64,000 nucleotides of DNA from Tianweitania sediminis (GCF_017813335.1 NZ_JAGIYY010000002.1:372001-436000); one strand, 5' to 3'; numbered from the stretch's first letter, positions 44,260 to 56,490 are shown. Made by a program: numbers and translations. The notes: generated by a model not told the origin, from the sequence alone.

Positions 44260-44957
44260 CGGCCGAGCAGTTCTTCCACGAAAGCTGGCACGAGCTCCGT
44301 TGCGCGACCGCGCCGCACCTCGGCAAACCGCGTGTGATGTTCCGACGCTTCGAGGTTGAGTTCGACTGTGTGAGCGCCGGCTTGATGCGCTTCTTCCACG
44401 AAGCCTGCCGCAGGATAAACATTGCCGCTTGTGCCGATCGATACAAACAGATCGCACTGCTGCAGCGCTTCGCTGATTTCGTCCATCTGGTAGGGCATTT
44501 CGCCGAACCACACCACGTCGGGCCGTAGAGTACCCATCGCGCCGCATTGGGGACAGCAGTCGAAGGTGGTCAAATCGCCATGTTCCTCGCGGCGTGTGCC
44601 GCATTTCGTGCAGAAGATCTTGGTGAGTTCGCCATGCATGTGGATGAGCCGCTTGGAACCGCCGCGCTCATGGAGATTGTCGATGTTCTGCGTCACCACC
44701 AGCACATCGCCCGCAAACTCGGCTTCCAGCTGGGCGAGCGCCCGATGCGCCGCATTGGGTTCTACGCTCGAAAGGCCGCTGCGCCGCTCGTTATAGAAGG
44801 CGTGGACGCGCTCGGGGTCGCGCGCAAAGCCTTCCGGCGTGGCCACATCCCGCAGGTCAACCTTCGACCAGATGCCGCCTTTGTCCCGGAACGTGTCCAC
44901 GCCCGATTCAGCCGAGATACCGGCGCCTGTGAGGATCACGATAGACGAAAAGGACAT
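44256..44957 (-). CDS. cobB: NAD-dependent protein deacylase (sirtuin, CobB type)
   Basis: A 233-residue Sir2 enzyme that removes acyl groups from lysine using NAD+. GAGISAESGVDTFRDKGGIW (11-30), TQNIDNLHERGG (89-100) and the catalytic His108 (HMHGE) are intact. Tyr55 and Arg58 (FYNERR) form the Y-x2-R pair of sirtuins that accept succinyl/malonyl groups. Four Cys (116, 119, 134 or 135, 138) bind zinc. The ATG at 44957 is used. It is divergent from the Xre/RES pair, another NAD-related system. Confidence 0.95.
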   Translation of the reverse strand: MSFSSIVILTGAGISAESGVDTFRDKGGIWSKVDLRDVATPEGFARDPERVHAFYNERRSGLSSVEPNAAHRALAQLEAEFAGDVLVVTQNIDNLHERGGSKRLIHMHGELTKIFCTKCGTRREEHGDLTTFDCCPQCGAMGTLRPDVVWFGEMPYQMDEISEALQQCDLFVSIGTSGNVYPAAGFVEEAHQAGAHTVELNLEASEHHTRFAEVRRGRATELVPAFVEELLGR

Positions 44958-45049
44958 TCGAGCTCCAGGGCGAAACGAGCGGCTTGATTTGCGTGTTGAG
45001 CGCGGATTATCCATATAGCTATCAAACGATGCGCAAATTGCGAGGGAAA

Positions 45050-45409
45050 ATGACAGCGCTGGTTGTGAATGCGCTCAGCGACGCGAACTCACCATTCCTG
45101 TCCGCGCGCCGCGTTTCCGAAGTTCTTGGCGTGACCTTGACGGAGCTCGCCGCCCTGATCGGCATCGCCCGCAACACGCTAACAGCCAAGAGCGGGGCGC
45201 GGCGCGTCGATGCCGCGCTCAGCCCGGTTGTGCGTATCCTCGCCATGGCGAGTGAAATGGCGGGCGGCGAACAGCGCGCAGCGATCTGGTTCAAGCACCA
45301 GCCGTTGCCAGGTTGGGCAGGCAAAACCGCTTACGATCTCGTGCGCGAGGGCAAGGCTGACAAGGTCCTCGCCTATCTGGAGGCAGTGCGCTCGGGCGTT
45401 TATGCCTGA
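45050..45409 (+). CDS. Xre/MbcA/ParS-type antitoxin (DUF2384)
   Basis: A 119-residue antitoxin of RES systems. It has an HTH-like N-terminal half (VLGVTLTELAALIGIARNTL) and the C-terminal toxin-binding domain (VVRILAMASEMAGGEQRAAIWFKHQPLPGWAGKTAYDLVREGKADKVLAYLEAVRSGVY). It should neutralise the RES toxin and repress the operon. GAGGG precedes the ATG at 45050; ATG at 45029 is also possible but has no ribosome binding site. It overlaps the toxin gene by 8 bases. The 92 bases before it hold an AT-rich stretch with ATAGCTAT (45015-45022 region), a likely promoter/operator. Confidence 0.9.
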   Translation: MTALVVNALSDANSPFLSARRVSEVLGVTLTELAALIGIARNTLTAKSGARRVDAALSPVVRILAMASEMAGGEQRAAIWFKHQPLPGWAGKTAYDLVREGKADKVLAYLEAVRSGVYA

Positions 45410-45905
45410 TGCGCTGACGCTGTGGCGCGCTTTCGTGCCCCGCTGGGCGCATCTTCCGCTATCGGGCGAGGGTGCTTCGCGCTTTGGCGGACGCTGGAAC
45501 CCGATCGGCACGCCAGCGATCTACGCGGCGCGGGAGCTCTCCACTGCCTGGGCCGAATACAACCAAGGCTTCGTCCAGCACCCGGCCCTCATCGCCCAAC
45601 TTGCGCTGAAGAATGCACGGGTTCTCGACCTGACCGACGAGGCCGTGCTGGCAGGAAACGGAATATCCGACGAGATCCATCGCTGCGAATGGCGCGCAGA
45701 CCTCGACGAAGGCCGGCAGCCGCAAACCCACGCGCTCCAGGCAACGCTCGCGGCGAGGGGATGGGACGGCGTCATCTACCCGTCCTTCATGTCCCCGGGC
45801 GGGAGTTGCGTTGCCTTGTGGCGCTGGAACGCAGGCGCAGGAGCGACCCTGCAGGTGGTTGATCCGGATAAGCGACTGCCGAAAACGCCGGCGTCCTGGG
45901 TCTAG
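45402..45905 (+). CDS. RES domain toxin
   Basis: A 167-residue RES-family toxin (MbcT/ParT/Res group). FGGRWNPIGTPAIYAARELSTAWAEY (28-53) holds the conserved Arg31, Tyr41 and Glu52, and SFMSPGGSCVALW near the C-terminus holds the conserved Ser. These toxins cleave or phosphorolyse NAD+, or ADP-ribosylate a target such as Prs. It follows the antitoxin with 8-base overlap, so the pair is a type II toxin-antitoxin system. All expected residues appear present, so it is probably active. tldD ends one base downstream on the other strand. Confidence 0.92.
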   Translation: MPDALTLWRAFVPRWAHLPLSGEGASRFGGRWNPIGTPAIYAARELSTAWAEYNQGFVQHPALIAQLALKNARVLDLTDEAVLAGNGISDEIHRCEWRADLDEGRQPQTHALQATLAARGWDGVIYPSFMSPGGSCVALWRWNAGAGATLQVVDPDKRLPKTPASWV

Positions 45906-45906
45906 C

Positions 45907-47322
45907 TCAAGCCTGCGTGCCGCCTACCGTCATCTGATCCATGCGCAGATGCGGCTGACCTACGCCTACGGGAACGCCCTGGCCGGCCTTACCGCACATG
46001 CCGATACCCGTGTCGAGCTTCATGTCGTTGCCAACCATCGACACGCGGTGCATCGCGTCAGGGCCGTTGCCAATCAGCATGGCGCCCTTGATGGGTCGCG
46101 TGACCTTGCCGTTCTCGATCATGTAGGCTTCGGTGCAGCCGAACACGAACTTGCCTGAGGTGATGTCGACCTGACCGCCGCCGAACGACACGGCATAGAT
46201 GCCGTTCTTCACCGAAGCGATGATCTCTTCCGGCTGCTTGTCGCCGGCCGTCATGTAGGTGTTGGTCATGCGCGGCATCGGCGGGTGTGCATAAGACTCC
46301 CGCCGGCCGTTGCCGGTCGGTTGCATGCCCATCAGCCGGGCGTTTTGGCGATCCTGCATGTAGCCGACCAGCTTGCCGTCCTCGATCAGCACGGTCCGGT
46401 TGGTGGGCGTGCCTTCGTCGTCGATGGTGAGCGACCCGCGCCGCTCGGCGATCGTGCCGTCATCCACCACAGTCACGCCCTTGGCTGCGACCTGGCTACC
46501 CAGCAGGCCGGCGAAGGCCGACGTTTTCTTGCGGTTGAAGTCACCTTCCAGACCGTGGCCGACGGCCTCGTGCAGCATCACGCCTGGCCAACCCGCCGAA
46601 AGCACGATGTCGAAGGTGCCGGCAGGGGCAGGGGTGGCTTCCAGGTTCACCAGCGCTTGCCGCAGCGCTTCGCGCGCGCCGAACCGCCAGGAATCTTCCG
46701 CGATGAACGCGCCGAAGCCCTTGCGACCGCCAATGCCATAGGAGCCGGTTTCCTGCCGGTCGCCTTCGCCGACCACCACCGTGATGTTCATGCGAACGAG
46801 AGGGCGGATGTCTCCGACAGTCCGGCCATCTGCCCGCAGGATCTCGATCTGCTGCCAGGACGCGACAAGCGATGCGGTGACCTGGCGCACGCGCGGGTCC
46901 TCGGCCCTGACGAACGCGTCGATGTCCTGCAGAAGCTTGGCTTTCTCGCCGAACTGAGGCTCTGTCAGTGGATTGACGTCCCCGTAAAGGCGCCGGTTTG
47001 TGCCCTGCGGTGCGTCGGCCAAGGTCCCGGAATAGCCGGCCTTCACGGCGGAAACCGCGCTGGCCGCTCGCCCGAAAGCGGCTTCCGACAGCTCGCTCGC
47101 ATGGGCATAGCCGGATGCTTCTCCCGCAACCGCACGAAGGCCGAAGCCGCGGTCCGTGTTGTAGCTCGCCGTTTTCAGGCGGCCGTTGTCGAACATCAGC
47201 GCTTCGCTTTCGCTTTGTTCGAGGAACAACTCGCCGTCGTCGGCGCCCTTCAGCGTATCCGCCAGCATCTGCCGCAGCCGTTCTTCCGAACAATCGAACT
47301 GTTGGATCAGCGGCTTGGGCAT
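45907..47322 (-). CDS. tldD: Metalloprotease TldD
   Basis: A 471-residue subunit of the TldD/TldE (PmbA) zinc protease that trims modified peptides. The zinc-binding HExxxH is HEAVGHG at about residue 250, followed by the family's GLEGDFNRKKTSAF. It has no Cys-rich or membrane part. The ATG at 47322 (MPKPLIQQFDCSEE) is preferred over an ATG 19 codons upstream. It ends one base from the RES toxin stop. Confidence 0.96.
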   Translation of the reverse strand: MPKPLIQQFDCSEERLRQMLADTLKGADDGELFLEQSESEALMFDNGRLKTASYNTDRGFGLRAVAGEASGYAHASELSEAAFGRAASAVSAVKAGYSGTLADAPQGTNRRLYGDVNPLTEPQFGEKAKLLQDIDAFVRAEDPRVRQVTASLVASWQQIEILRADGRTVGDIRPLVRMNITVVVGEGDRQETGSYGIGGRKGFGAFIAEDSWRFGAREALRQALVNLEATPAPAGTFDIVLSAGWPGVMLHEAVGHGLEGDFNRKKTSAFAGLLGSQVAAKGVTVVDDGTIAERRGSLTIDDEGTPTNRTVLIEDGKLVGYMQDRQNARLMGMQPTGNGRRESYAHPPMPRMTNTYMTAGDKQPEEIIASVKNGIYAVSFGGGQVDITSGKFVFGCTEAYMIENGKVTRPIKGAMLIGNGPDAMHRVSMVGNDMKLDTGIGMCGKAGQGVPVGVGQPHLRMDQMTVGGTQA

Positions 47323-47505
47323 GGTTCTGGACTCACTTTGGGAAGGACTCGCTTGAAGGTAGGAGTGCGGCTGGCTCACTTCCAGCAGAAGAACACCAGG
47401 GAGTAGGGGAGCCGGCCGCGGCCCTCGACAGGGATCGTTGTCGGCGCGGCGGTGGGTGCAGGCTCGGCGGTGTGCGTCGCCGCTTTCAGCGCCCCTCGCG
47501 GACCC

Positions 47506-48024
47506 TCAAGGAAGTGCGGCGAACCCTTCCGCGAAGCCATTCAGCGCGACCGGAATGCCGATGCCTTCTTCCGGTGTTTGGAACACGATAAACGTTGCGG
47601 AAGAACCGGTGCGCAGGGTTTCCAGAAGCGGTTGCTCCAGGATGACCTCGGCGTAGCATCCATCCTGGAAGCAGCGCACGAAGTAAGCACGGCCGATATC
47701 CTTGCCGTCGACGTTGAGGCCCAGCCCGTTTGGCAGAAGCACTCCAAGGGGAGCAAGAACGCGCAGGATCTCGGCCTTGTTGTCGGCCGTGCGAAGAACA
47801 ACCACGGATAAGCCGATTTCCGGCCGGTCCTCGGCAACGACGTTCTGCATCATGGCGCACTGCTCCGCCGTAGCGCCCGCCGGCGTGTCGCAGATCACTG
47901 ACCAGGCGCCATGAGTGGAGCGCACGGTTCCGGTGGGGGCGGGCTGCTGGGCGCCGGCCGGCGCGCTGGCAACCAGCGGCGAGCCAAGCAGAAGGGCAAG
48001 GGCGAGCGGCTTCAAAAAGCGCAT
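47506..48024 (-). CDS. IalB (invasion-associated locus B) family protein
   Basis: A 172-residue periplasmic protein with a signal peptide (MRFLKPLALALLLGSPLVASAPAGA) and an IalB beta domain (HGAWSVICDTPAGATAEQCAMMQNV...VFVRCFQDGCYAEVIL) with conserved cysteines that probably form disulfides. The family is named for Bartonella IalB, but most members in free-living relatives have no known role in invasion. GGAGA precedes the ATG at 48024. It is divergent from coxB and lies between tldD and the cox operon as in related genomes. Confidence 0.88.
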   Translation of the reverse strand: MRFLKPLALALLLGSPLVASAPAGAQQPAPTGTVRSTHGAWSVICDTPAGATAEQCAMMQNVVAEDRPEIGLSVVVLRTADNKAEILRVLAPLGVLLPNGLGLNVDGKDIGRAYFVRCFQDGCYAEVILEQPLLETLRTGSSATFIVFQTPEEGIGIPVALNGFAEGFAALP

Positions 48025-48342
48025 CAGCAAAAGGTCTCCAACGCGAATCAGCGCAATGTAGTGGGCTGGAACGGCATGTAAATGAAAAGCCTTGCTCAAA
48101 AGGTTGTTGGCGCTTCGAACAGATTTCAACTGCCGGCGGGCGCGGTTCGGCCGCTCCTCCACTTCAGCAGCCGTTCCCGGTTTGCTGAAGCAGGAGCACA
48201 AAATGCCGCATCGGGCCAAAACGTGGCTTTCTTGCGGTCGCCATGAGAGTATGGTTTGAACGCGTCCGAGAGCCGGGAGTCGGCTTGCCTGCGTGCCGAT
48301 GCAGGCGGCTTTCTAGGATGATGTCGGGAGATGACGATCGCC
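48025..48342. other. 318-base divergent region between ialB-like and coxB
   Basis: No gene is convincing here. Two small hairpins lie just ahead of coxB: 48272-48284 (GCCG/CGGC) and 48287-48306 (GCCTGC/GCAGGC), in what should be the coxB leader. A TTTCTT and TATGGT pair 16 bases apart near 48230 is a weak promoter candidate. No FNR/FixK palindrome (TTGAT-N4-ATCAA) is seen. Confidence 0.4.
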
Positions 48343-50914
<2,572 letters not shown>

Positions 50915-50978
50915 GCGCTTTCGGGCGCGACCCGGCCCGGGCCTGTTGTCCGGGCCAAGTCATTGGATGTTATAAAGA

Positions 50979-51926
50979 ATGAGCATAGTTGAGCAGACAA
51001 GCGTCGATGCTCCCGAGGTGGGGGTGTCCGAGGCAACGGCAGGCGATTTCCTCGCTTTGCTGAAGCCGCGCGTGATGTCGCTCGTGGTGTTTACGGCGCT
51101 GGTCGGCCTGGTTGCCGCGCCGGTTCCGCTGGATCCTATTCTGGCTTCGATCTCCGTGCTGGCAATCGCGGTCGGCGCCGGCGCATCGGGTGCCCTGAAC
51201 ATGTGGTACGATGCCGACATTGACCGGGTGATGAGCCGCACGGCGCGGCGGCCGGTTCCGGCCGGGCGCGTGCAGCCGGGCGAAGCCCTCGGTTTCGGGC
51301 TCTTCCTTTCCCTGCTTGCGGTTCTCACGCTCGGGCTTGCTGCCAACTGGCTAGCGGCGGCGGTTCTTGCCTTCACGATCTTCTTTTATGCCGTGGTTTA
51401 CACCATGTGGCTGAAGCGCTGGACGCCGCAGAACATTGTGATTGGCGGCGCGGCCGGTGCGTTTCCGCCGGTGGTTGGCTGGGCGGCCGCCACGGGCTCG
51501 CTTAGCCTGGAAAGCCTCATCCTGTTTGCCATTATCTTTCTTTGGACGCCGCCGCATTTCTGGGCCCTGGCCCTCTTCAAGGCGGGTGACTACGGCCGCG
51601 CGGGCATCCCGATGATGCCGAACGTGGCCGGCGAGGCGTCGACCCGTCGCCAGATTTTCGCTTACACGCTTCTTGTCGCGCCGATCGGGGTTCTTCCGTG
51701 GCTGCTCGGTTATGTTTCAGCCGGCTATGGACTTGTTGCAGCGGCATTGGGTGCAGGCTTCATCTATTATGCATGGGGCGTTTTGCGCATGAAGCCGAGC
51801 GACACCGCCATGGCGCCAGCCAAGCAGATGTTCGGCTTTTCCCTGATCTACCTGTTTGGCATCTTCGCTGCCTATCTCGTTGATGTTGTTGCGGCGCGTG
51901 TGCTTGCGTCCGGAGCGTTTCTCTGA
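50979..51926 (+). CDS. ctaB: Protoheme IX farnesyltransferase (heme O synthase)
   Basis: A 315-residue UbiA-superfamily membrane enzyme that farnesylates heme B to heme O for the oxidase. The Asp-rich motifs N-x3-DxxxD ([23 protein letters not shown]) and [30 protein letters not shown] are present. Eight or nine helices. Its TGA overlaps the ATG of the CoxF-like gene (TGATG). Heme A synthase (ctaA) is not in the window. Confidence 0.95.
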   Translation: MSIVEQTSVDAPEVGVSEATAGDFLALLKPRVMSLVVFTALVGLVAAPVPLDPILASISVLAIAVGAGASGALNMWYDADIDRVMSRTARRPVPAGRVQPGEALGFGLFLSLLAVLTLGLAANWLAAAVLAFTIFFYAVVYTMWLKRWTPQNIVIGGAAGAFPPVVGWAAATGSLSLESLILFAIIFLWTPPHFWALALFKAGDYGRAGIPMMPNVAGEASTRRQIFAYTLLVAPIGVLPWLLGYVSAGYGLVAAALGAGFIYYAWGVLRMKPSDTAMAPAKQMFGFSLIYLFGIFAAYLVDVVAARVLASGAFL

Positions 51927-52099
51927 TGGCGACGCCCGAGCGAGACAAGCCGGTCGAGACCGTCGAGCTGACGGAAAAGCAGCGCAAGGCGCGGCGCAAC
52001 CGCTCGGTCGCCATTGCGATCGCGCTGGCCGCGCTGGTGGTGATTTTCTATCTTGTCACGCTGGCCAAGGGACCCGGCATGATGAACAGGCCGCTTTGA
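51926..52099 (+). CDS. coxF: CoxF-like small membrane protein
   Basis: A 57-residue protein (ATG 51926, TGA 52097-52099) that is too short for many gene finders. A basic N-terminal half ([20 protein letters not shown], then KARRNRS) is followed by one membrane helix (about 28-47) and a short GPGMMNRPL end. Its start overlaps the ctaB stop (TGATG) and it ends one base before ctaG, so it is fully embedded in the operon. This is the position and pattern of CoxF of alphaproteobacterial aa3 operons; its role is in oxidase assembly or stability. Confidence 0.85.
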   Translation: MATPERDKPVETVELTEKQRKARRNRSVAIAIALAALVVIFYLVTLAKGPGMMNRPL

Positions 52100-52100
52100 G

Positions 52101-52727
52101 ATGAGTGCTGACAAGCAAGCGGAACAGGCAAGAAGGAGCCGGGCGAACCGGACGGTCGCCCTCGGCTGCCTCGCGTTCTTCGGCGCGATGCTGGGCGCTG
52201 CCTATGCGTCCGTACCGCTCTACGAGATGTTCTGCCGGGTGACGGGATACGGGGGCACCACGCAGCGCGTCACGCAATATTCCGACACGGTTCTGGACCG
52301 GACCATCAACGTTCGTTTCGATGCCAATATCAGCGGTGGGCTGCCTTGGGCCTTCAAGCCGGTGCAGCGTGAGGTGAGCCTGCGCATCGGCGAAACGGCC
52401 CAGGTTTCTTACGAAGCCTCCAACCCGTTCCAAACGCCGACGGCTGGCAAGGCCACCTTCAATGTGACGCCGGAACTGGCTGGCGCCTATTTCAACAAGA
52501 TCGAGTGCTTCTGCTTCACGGACACCACCTTGCAACCGGGCGAGTCCATGGACATGCCCGTGGTCTTTTTCGTTGATCCCGCGATCGTCGACGATCCGGA
52601 CCTGAAAAATATACGAACCATCACACTGTCATACACGTTCTTTCCTTTGCCGGAAAACCAGCCGCTCGCGGCAAGCTCCCCGGTGAACGCAGAGGAAAGC
52701 ACGACAAGCAAAACTTTCGGGGGTTGA
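52101..52727 (+). CDS. ctaG: Cytochrome c oxidase assembly protein CtaG (Cox11)
   Basis: A 208-residue copper chaperone that delivers CuB to subunit I. A membrane anchor near residues 19-38 is followed by a periplasmic Ig-like domain. The copper-binding CFCF motif is C136-F-C138-F, and C45 ([12 protein letters not shown]) is the other conserved cysteine. It begins one base after coxF and ctaE starts one base after it. Confidence 0.96.
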   Translation: MSADKQAEQARRSRANRTVALGCLAFFGAMLGAAYASVPLYEMFCRVTGYGGTTQRVTQYSDTVLDRTINVRFDANISGGLPWAFKPVQREVSLRIGETAQVSYEASNPFQTPTAGKATFNVTPELAGAYFNKIECFCFTDTTLQPGESMDMPVVFFVDPAIVDDPDLKNIRTITLSYTFFPLPENQPLAASSPVNAEESTTSKTFGG

Positions 52728-52728
52728 T

Positions 52729-53610
52729 ATGGCCGAGGCGCACGCCAAACATCACGATTACCACATCATCGATCCCAGCCCCTGGCCTGCGCTGGCGTCG
52801 CTCGGCGCGCTGGTGATGGCAATCGGTGGCATCGGATGGATGCAGGCCATCAAGGGCAACGAGTTCGGCTTGTTGGGATTGCCGCTGAACAACCCTTGGC
52901 TGTTCTTGATCGGTCTGGCCATCGTTCTTTACACCATGTTTGGATGGTGGTCCGACACGATCAAGGAAGGCCGGCAAGGGCACCATACGCGCGTCGTGTC
53001 GCTCCACCTGCGCTACGGCATGATCATGTTCATCGCCTCCGAGGTGATGTTCTTCGTCGCGTGGTTCTGGGCTTTCTTCGATGCCAGCCTTTACCCTGGG
53101 GATGCGGAGCAGGTCCTTCGCACGGAGTTCACCGGCGGTCAGTGGCCGCCCCAGGGCGTGGAAGTGCTCGATCCCTGGCACCTGCCACTTTACAACACGG
53201 TGATTCTGCTTCTGTCGGGGACCACGGTCACCTGGGCACACCATGCCCTCCTGCACAACGACCGCAAGGGCCTCGTGGCTGGTCTGACACTGACCGTCGG
53301 CCTCGGCGTGCTGTTCTCCTTCGTGCAGGCTTATGAATACATGCACGCCCCGTTCTCGTTCTCCGAATCGATCTATGGCGCCACCTTCTACATGGCGACG
53401 GGCTTCCACGGCTTCCACGTGCTTGTGGGCACGATCTTCCTGCTGGTCTGCCTGATCCGGGCGATGAACGGCGGAATGTCGCCGCAAAAGCATTTCGGCT
53501 TCGAAGCAGCAGCCTGGTACTGGCACTTCGTGGACGTTGTCTGGCTCTTCCTGTTCGCCACGATCTACGTGTGGGCGTCGGCTGGTGCGACGATCGCGGC
53601 CGGGCATTAA
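52729..53610 (+). CDS. ctaE: Cytochrome c oxidase subunit III
   Basis: A 293-residue seven-helix subunit that stabilises the oxidase and its proton supply. KHHDYHIIDPSPWPALASLGAL, the HHTRVVSLHLRYGMIMFIASEVMFFVAWFWAFF block and GATFYMATGFHGFHVLVGTIFL are typical. A terminator follows 22 bases later, so the oxidase operon seems to end here. The small DUF983 gene often found next in relatives is not present. Confidence 0.97.
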   Translation: MAEAHAKHHDYHIIDPSPWPALASLGALVMAIGGIGWMQAIKGNEFGLLGLPLNNPWLFLIGLAIVLYTMFGWWSDTIKEGRQGHHTRVVSLHLRYGMIMFIASEVMFFVAWFWAFFDASLYPGDAEQVLRTEFTGGQWPPQGVEVLDPWHLPLYNTVILLLSGTTVTWAHHALLHNDRKGLVAGLTLTVGLGVLFSFVQAYEYMHAPFSFSESIYGATFYMATGFHGFHVLVGTIFLLVCLIRAMNGGMSPQKHFGFEAAAWYWHFVDVVWLFLFATIYVWASAGATIAAGH

Positions 53611-53632
53611 GCCAGCCTCTATGCTAGGAAAG

Positions 53633-53659
53633 GGCGGTCGCTTGCGCGGCCGCCTTTTT
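53633..53659 (+). terminator. Intrinsic terminator of the cox operon
   Basis: A 9-bp stem with one G-T pair (53633-53641 with 53646-53654), TTGC loop, then TTTTT. It stands between ctaE and the SURF1 gene. Confidence 0.8.
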
Positions 53660-53673
53660 CGTTTGAGCGGGAT

Positions 53674-54468
53674 ATGACCGATCCTTCCAATGTTCCAGCT
53701 GCCGATGACGCCTCCGCGCTTTCCGGCTGGCGCCGGATGGCGCTGGGCGGTCTGGTTGTCGCCGCCTTCGCGCTTCTTCTGGTGCTGGGAACCTGGCAGG
53801 TCCAGCGAATGCAATGGAAGGAGGCGCTGCTTTCCCGCATCGAGGAACAGCTGTCGCAGCAGCCGCTCGATCTTGCAGAGGTGGAAGCGGCGCAAAGCCG
53901 TGGCGATCCTATCGAGTATCAGCCCGTCACGCTGTCGGGGCAGTTCGAGCACGAGCGGGAGCGGCACTTCTTTGCCACGCATGAAGGGCAGTCCGGCTTT
54001 TATGTCTACACGCCCTTGCGGCTTGCCGATGGCCGGGCCGTGTTCGTGAATCGGGGCTTCGTGCCCTTCGACCTGAAATCTCCTTCGACCCGGCCGGCAG
54101 GGCAGGTTGCCGGCACCGTGTCAGTCACCGGGCTTGCGCGCGAACAACCCGCCGCCAAGCCGTCTTGGCTGGTGCCCGAAAACGATTCCGCCAAGAACAT
54201 CTTCTATTGGAAGGATCTGGGAGCGATGGCGTCCAGCGCGGCCGTGCCGGGCTCGATCCTGCCCTTTTTCGTGGATGCTGATGCAACGTCCAGTCCCGGC
54301 GGCTGGCCGGTGGGCGGCGTCACCATGGTCAACCTGCCCAACAACCACCTGCAATATGCCGTGACCTGGTATGGGCTGGCACTCGCTTTGGCTGCCGTTT
54401 CGCTGTTGATGCTTATCCGCAGTCGGCGACACGCGAACTCGGCGCCGGACGAGACGGCAGAAACTTGA
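53674..54468 (+). CDS. SURF1 family oxidase assembly protein
   Basis: A 264-residue protein with membrane helices near residues 21-41 and 230-248, and a periplasmic domain between them (YQPVTLSGQFEHERERHFFATHEGQSGFYVYTPLRL, then VFVNRGFVPFDLK). SURF1 helps insert heme a into subunit I. It lies just after the cox terminator and leads the run SURF1-ispH-thrB-rnhA. Confidence 0.94.
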   Translation: MTDPSNVPAADDASALSGWRRMALGGLVVAAFALLLVLGTWQVQRMQWKEALLSRIEEQLSQQPLDLAEVEAAQSRGDPIEYQPVTLSGQFEHERERHFFATHEGQSGFYVYTPLRLADGRAVFVNRGFVPFDLKSPSTRPAGQVAGTVSVTGLAREQPAAKPSWLVPENDSAKNIFYWKDLGAMASSAAVPGSILPFFVDADATSSPGGWPVGGVTMVNLPNNHLQYAVTWYGLALALAAVSLLMLIRSRRHANSAPDETAET

Positions 54469-54505
54469 CACTCGAGCAGCGAGCCCTCATGTCCGGGGCT
54501 GACCC

Positions 54506-55528
54506 ATGGACCTGTTGATGACCGCTACCGCCAAACCGCCGTTGACGATCCGCTTGTGCGAACCGCGCGGCTTTTGCGCCGGCGTGGATCGTGCGATCCA
54601 GATCGTCGTGCTTGCGCTGAAGAAATACGGCGCCCCGGTCTATGTACGCCACGAGATCGTGCACAATCGGTTCGTGGTGCAGGGGCTGCGGGAACGCGGC
54701 GCCGTGTTCATCGAGGAACTGCACGAGATTCCGGCCGAGCACCACGACCGGCCGGTCGTGTTTTCCGCCCACGGCGTTCCGAAGTCGGTGCCCGAAGACG
54801 CGCAGGCGCGCAATCTGTTCTATCTCGACGCCACATGCCCGCTTGTGTCCAAGGTTCACAAGCAGGCCATGCGGCACCAGCGGCAGGGCCGGCACGTTGT
54901 TCTTGTTGGCCACGCCGGGCATCCGGAGGTCATCGGCACGATGGGCCAGTTGCCGGAGGGCGCCGTCAGCTTGATCGAAACGGAACAGGATGCGCTGTCC
55001 TTCGTGCCACCACAGCCAGGTGACATGGGTTTCGTGACGCAAACCACGTTGTCGGTGAGCGATACGGCCGGCATCATCGCGCGGCTGCAGGAGCGCTTTC
55101 CGGCGATCCAGGCGCCATCGGCGGAATCGATCTGCTACGCCACCACGAACCGCCAGGAAGCGGTGAAGGAGACGGCAGCCGGAACGGACCTGTTTTTGAT
55201 CGTGGGCGCGCCCAATTCCTCCAACTCGATGCGCCTCGTGGAAGTTGCCAGGCGCGCAGGCGCCAAGCAGGCGATGCTGGTGCAGCGCGCGTCCGAGATC
55301 CCATGGGACATGATGATTGGCGGTGAGGTGGTGGGGCTGTCGGCGGGGGCTTCGGCACCGCAGATCATCGTCGATGAAATTGTCGACGCCTTCAACCAGC
55401 GCTTTGCCGTCTCCGTGGACCTCGCGGTCACAGCAGTCGAAGACGAAAACTTCCCGGTTCTCAGCGTCTTGCGTGACATGCCGCTCACGGCGGATGACAT
55501 GGCCTTCGTCAACGGAAATGCGGCCTGA
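54506..55528 (+). CDS. ispH: 4-hydroxy-3-methylbut-2-enyl diphosphate reductase
   Basis: A 340-residue iron-sulfur enzyme that makes isopentenyl and dimethylallyl diphosphate, the last step of the non-mevalonate pathway. C18 ([15 protein letters not shown]), DATCPLV and the later [12 protein letters not shown] supply the three cluster cysteines, and [11 protein letters not shown] binds substrate. ATG at 54518 is an alternative start. Its stop shares one base with thrB (TGATG). Confidence 0.97.
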   Translation: MDLLMTATAKPPLTIRLCEPRGFCAGVDRAIQIVVLALKKYGAPVYVRHEIVHNRFVVQGLRERGAVFIEELHEIPAEHHDRPVVFSAHGVPKSVPEDAQARNLFYLDATCPLVSKVHKQAMRHQRQGRHVVLVGHAGHPEVIGTMGQLPEGAVSLIETEQDALSFVPPQPGDMGFVTQTTLSVSDTAGIIARLQERFPAIQAPSAESICYATTNRQEAVKETAAGTDLFLIVGAPNSSNSMRLVEVARRAGAKQAMLVQRASEIPWDMMIGGEVVGLSAGASAPQIIVDEIVDAFNQRFAVSVDLAVTAVEDENFPVLSVLRDMPLTADDMAFVNGNAA

Positions 55529-56490
55529 TGGCTGTTTATACCGATGTCAACGAGGCGCAGCTGTCGCGCTTCCTTCAGGACTACGACGTTGGATCCGTTC
55601 TATCCTACAAGGGCATCGCAGAAGGGTCCGAAAATTCGAACTTCCTCCTCCATGCAGAGCGCGGATCCTTCATCTTGACGCTTTACGAGAAGCGGGTGGA
55701 TCAGAGCGATCTGCCGTTTTTCCTGTGCCTGATGCAGCATCTGGCGCGTCGAGGCGTCATATGCCCGCTGCCGGTGCAGCGGCGTGACGGGGAACTCATC
55801 GGCGAACTGGCCGGGCGGCCTGCCGCCATCATCACCTTCCTGGAAGGCATGTGGATGCGCCACCCGACCGTCGCCCAGTGCGGCGAGGTCGGCAGGTCGC
55901 TGGCTCAACTGCATCTTGCGGGCGCGGATTTCCCCATGCATCGCGCCAATGCGCTCGCCGTCGAGGGCTGGCGCTTGTTGTGGAACGGCTCGCGAGACCG
56001 GGCGGACGAAGTGTCACCCGGCTTGGCAGCCGAAGTGGAGGCGGAGTTCACCGACATTGAGACCCGATGGCCGAACGACCTGCCGCGGGGCATCATCCAC
56101 GCCGATCTTTTTCCCGACAACGTCTTTTTCCTCGGCGATCGGTTGTCCGGGCTGATCGACTTCTACTTCGCCTGTGATGATTTCTACGCCTACGACGTAG
56201 CGACCTGCCTCAACGCCTGGTGCTTTGAGACTGATTTCAGCTTCAACCCAGCCAAAGCGGCGGCCCTTTTGACCGGATACGAGGCGGTGCGCCCGCTCAG
56301 CGATCGAGAAAAGGCTGCGCTGCCGCTGTTGGCACGCGGCTCGGCGCTCCGCTTCATGCTGACGCGGCTTTACGATTGGCTGACCATCCCGGATGGCGCA
56401 TCGGTGCAAAAGCGCGATCCGCTGGAATATGTCGCCAAGCTGCGGTTCCACCGGGACGTGACGTCCCCCAGCACCTACGGCCTGTCATGA
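55528..56490 (+). CDS. thrB: Homoserine kinase (APH-fold type)
   Basis: A 320-residue homoserine kinase of the aminoglycoside-phosphotransferase fold, the form used by rhizobia in threonine synthesis. [27 protein letters not shown] forms the N-lobe, and the catalytic loop and metal site are [29 protein letters not shown]. It overlaps ispH by one base and rnhA by four bases (ATGA). Confidence 0.93.
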   Translation: MAVYTDVNEAQLSRFLQDYDVGSVLSYKGIAEGSENSNFLLHAERGSFILTLYEKRVDQSDLPFFLCLMQHLARRGVICPLPVQRRDGELIGELAGRPAAIITFLEGMWMRHPTVAQCGEVGRSLAQLHLAGADFPMHRANALAVEGWRLLWNGSRDRADEVSPGLAAEVEAEFTDIETRWPNDLPRGIIHADLFPDNVFFLGDRLSGLIDFYFACDDFYAYDVATCLNAWCFETDFSFNPAKAAALLTGYEAVRPLSDREKAALPLLARGSALRFMLTRLYDWLTIPDGASVQKRDPLEYVAKLRFHRDVTSPSTYGLS

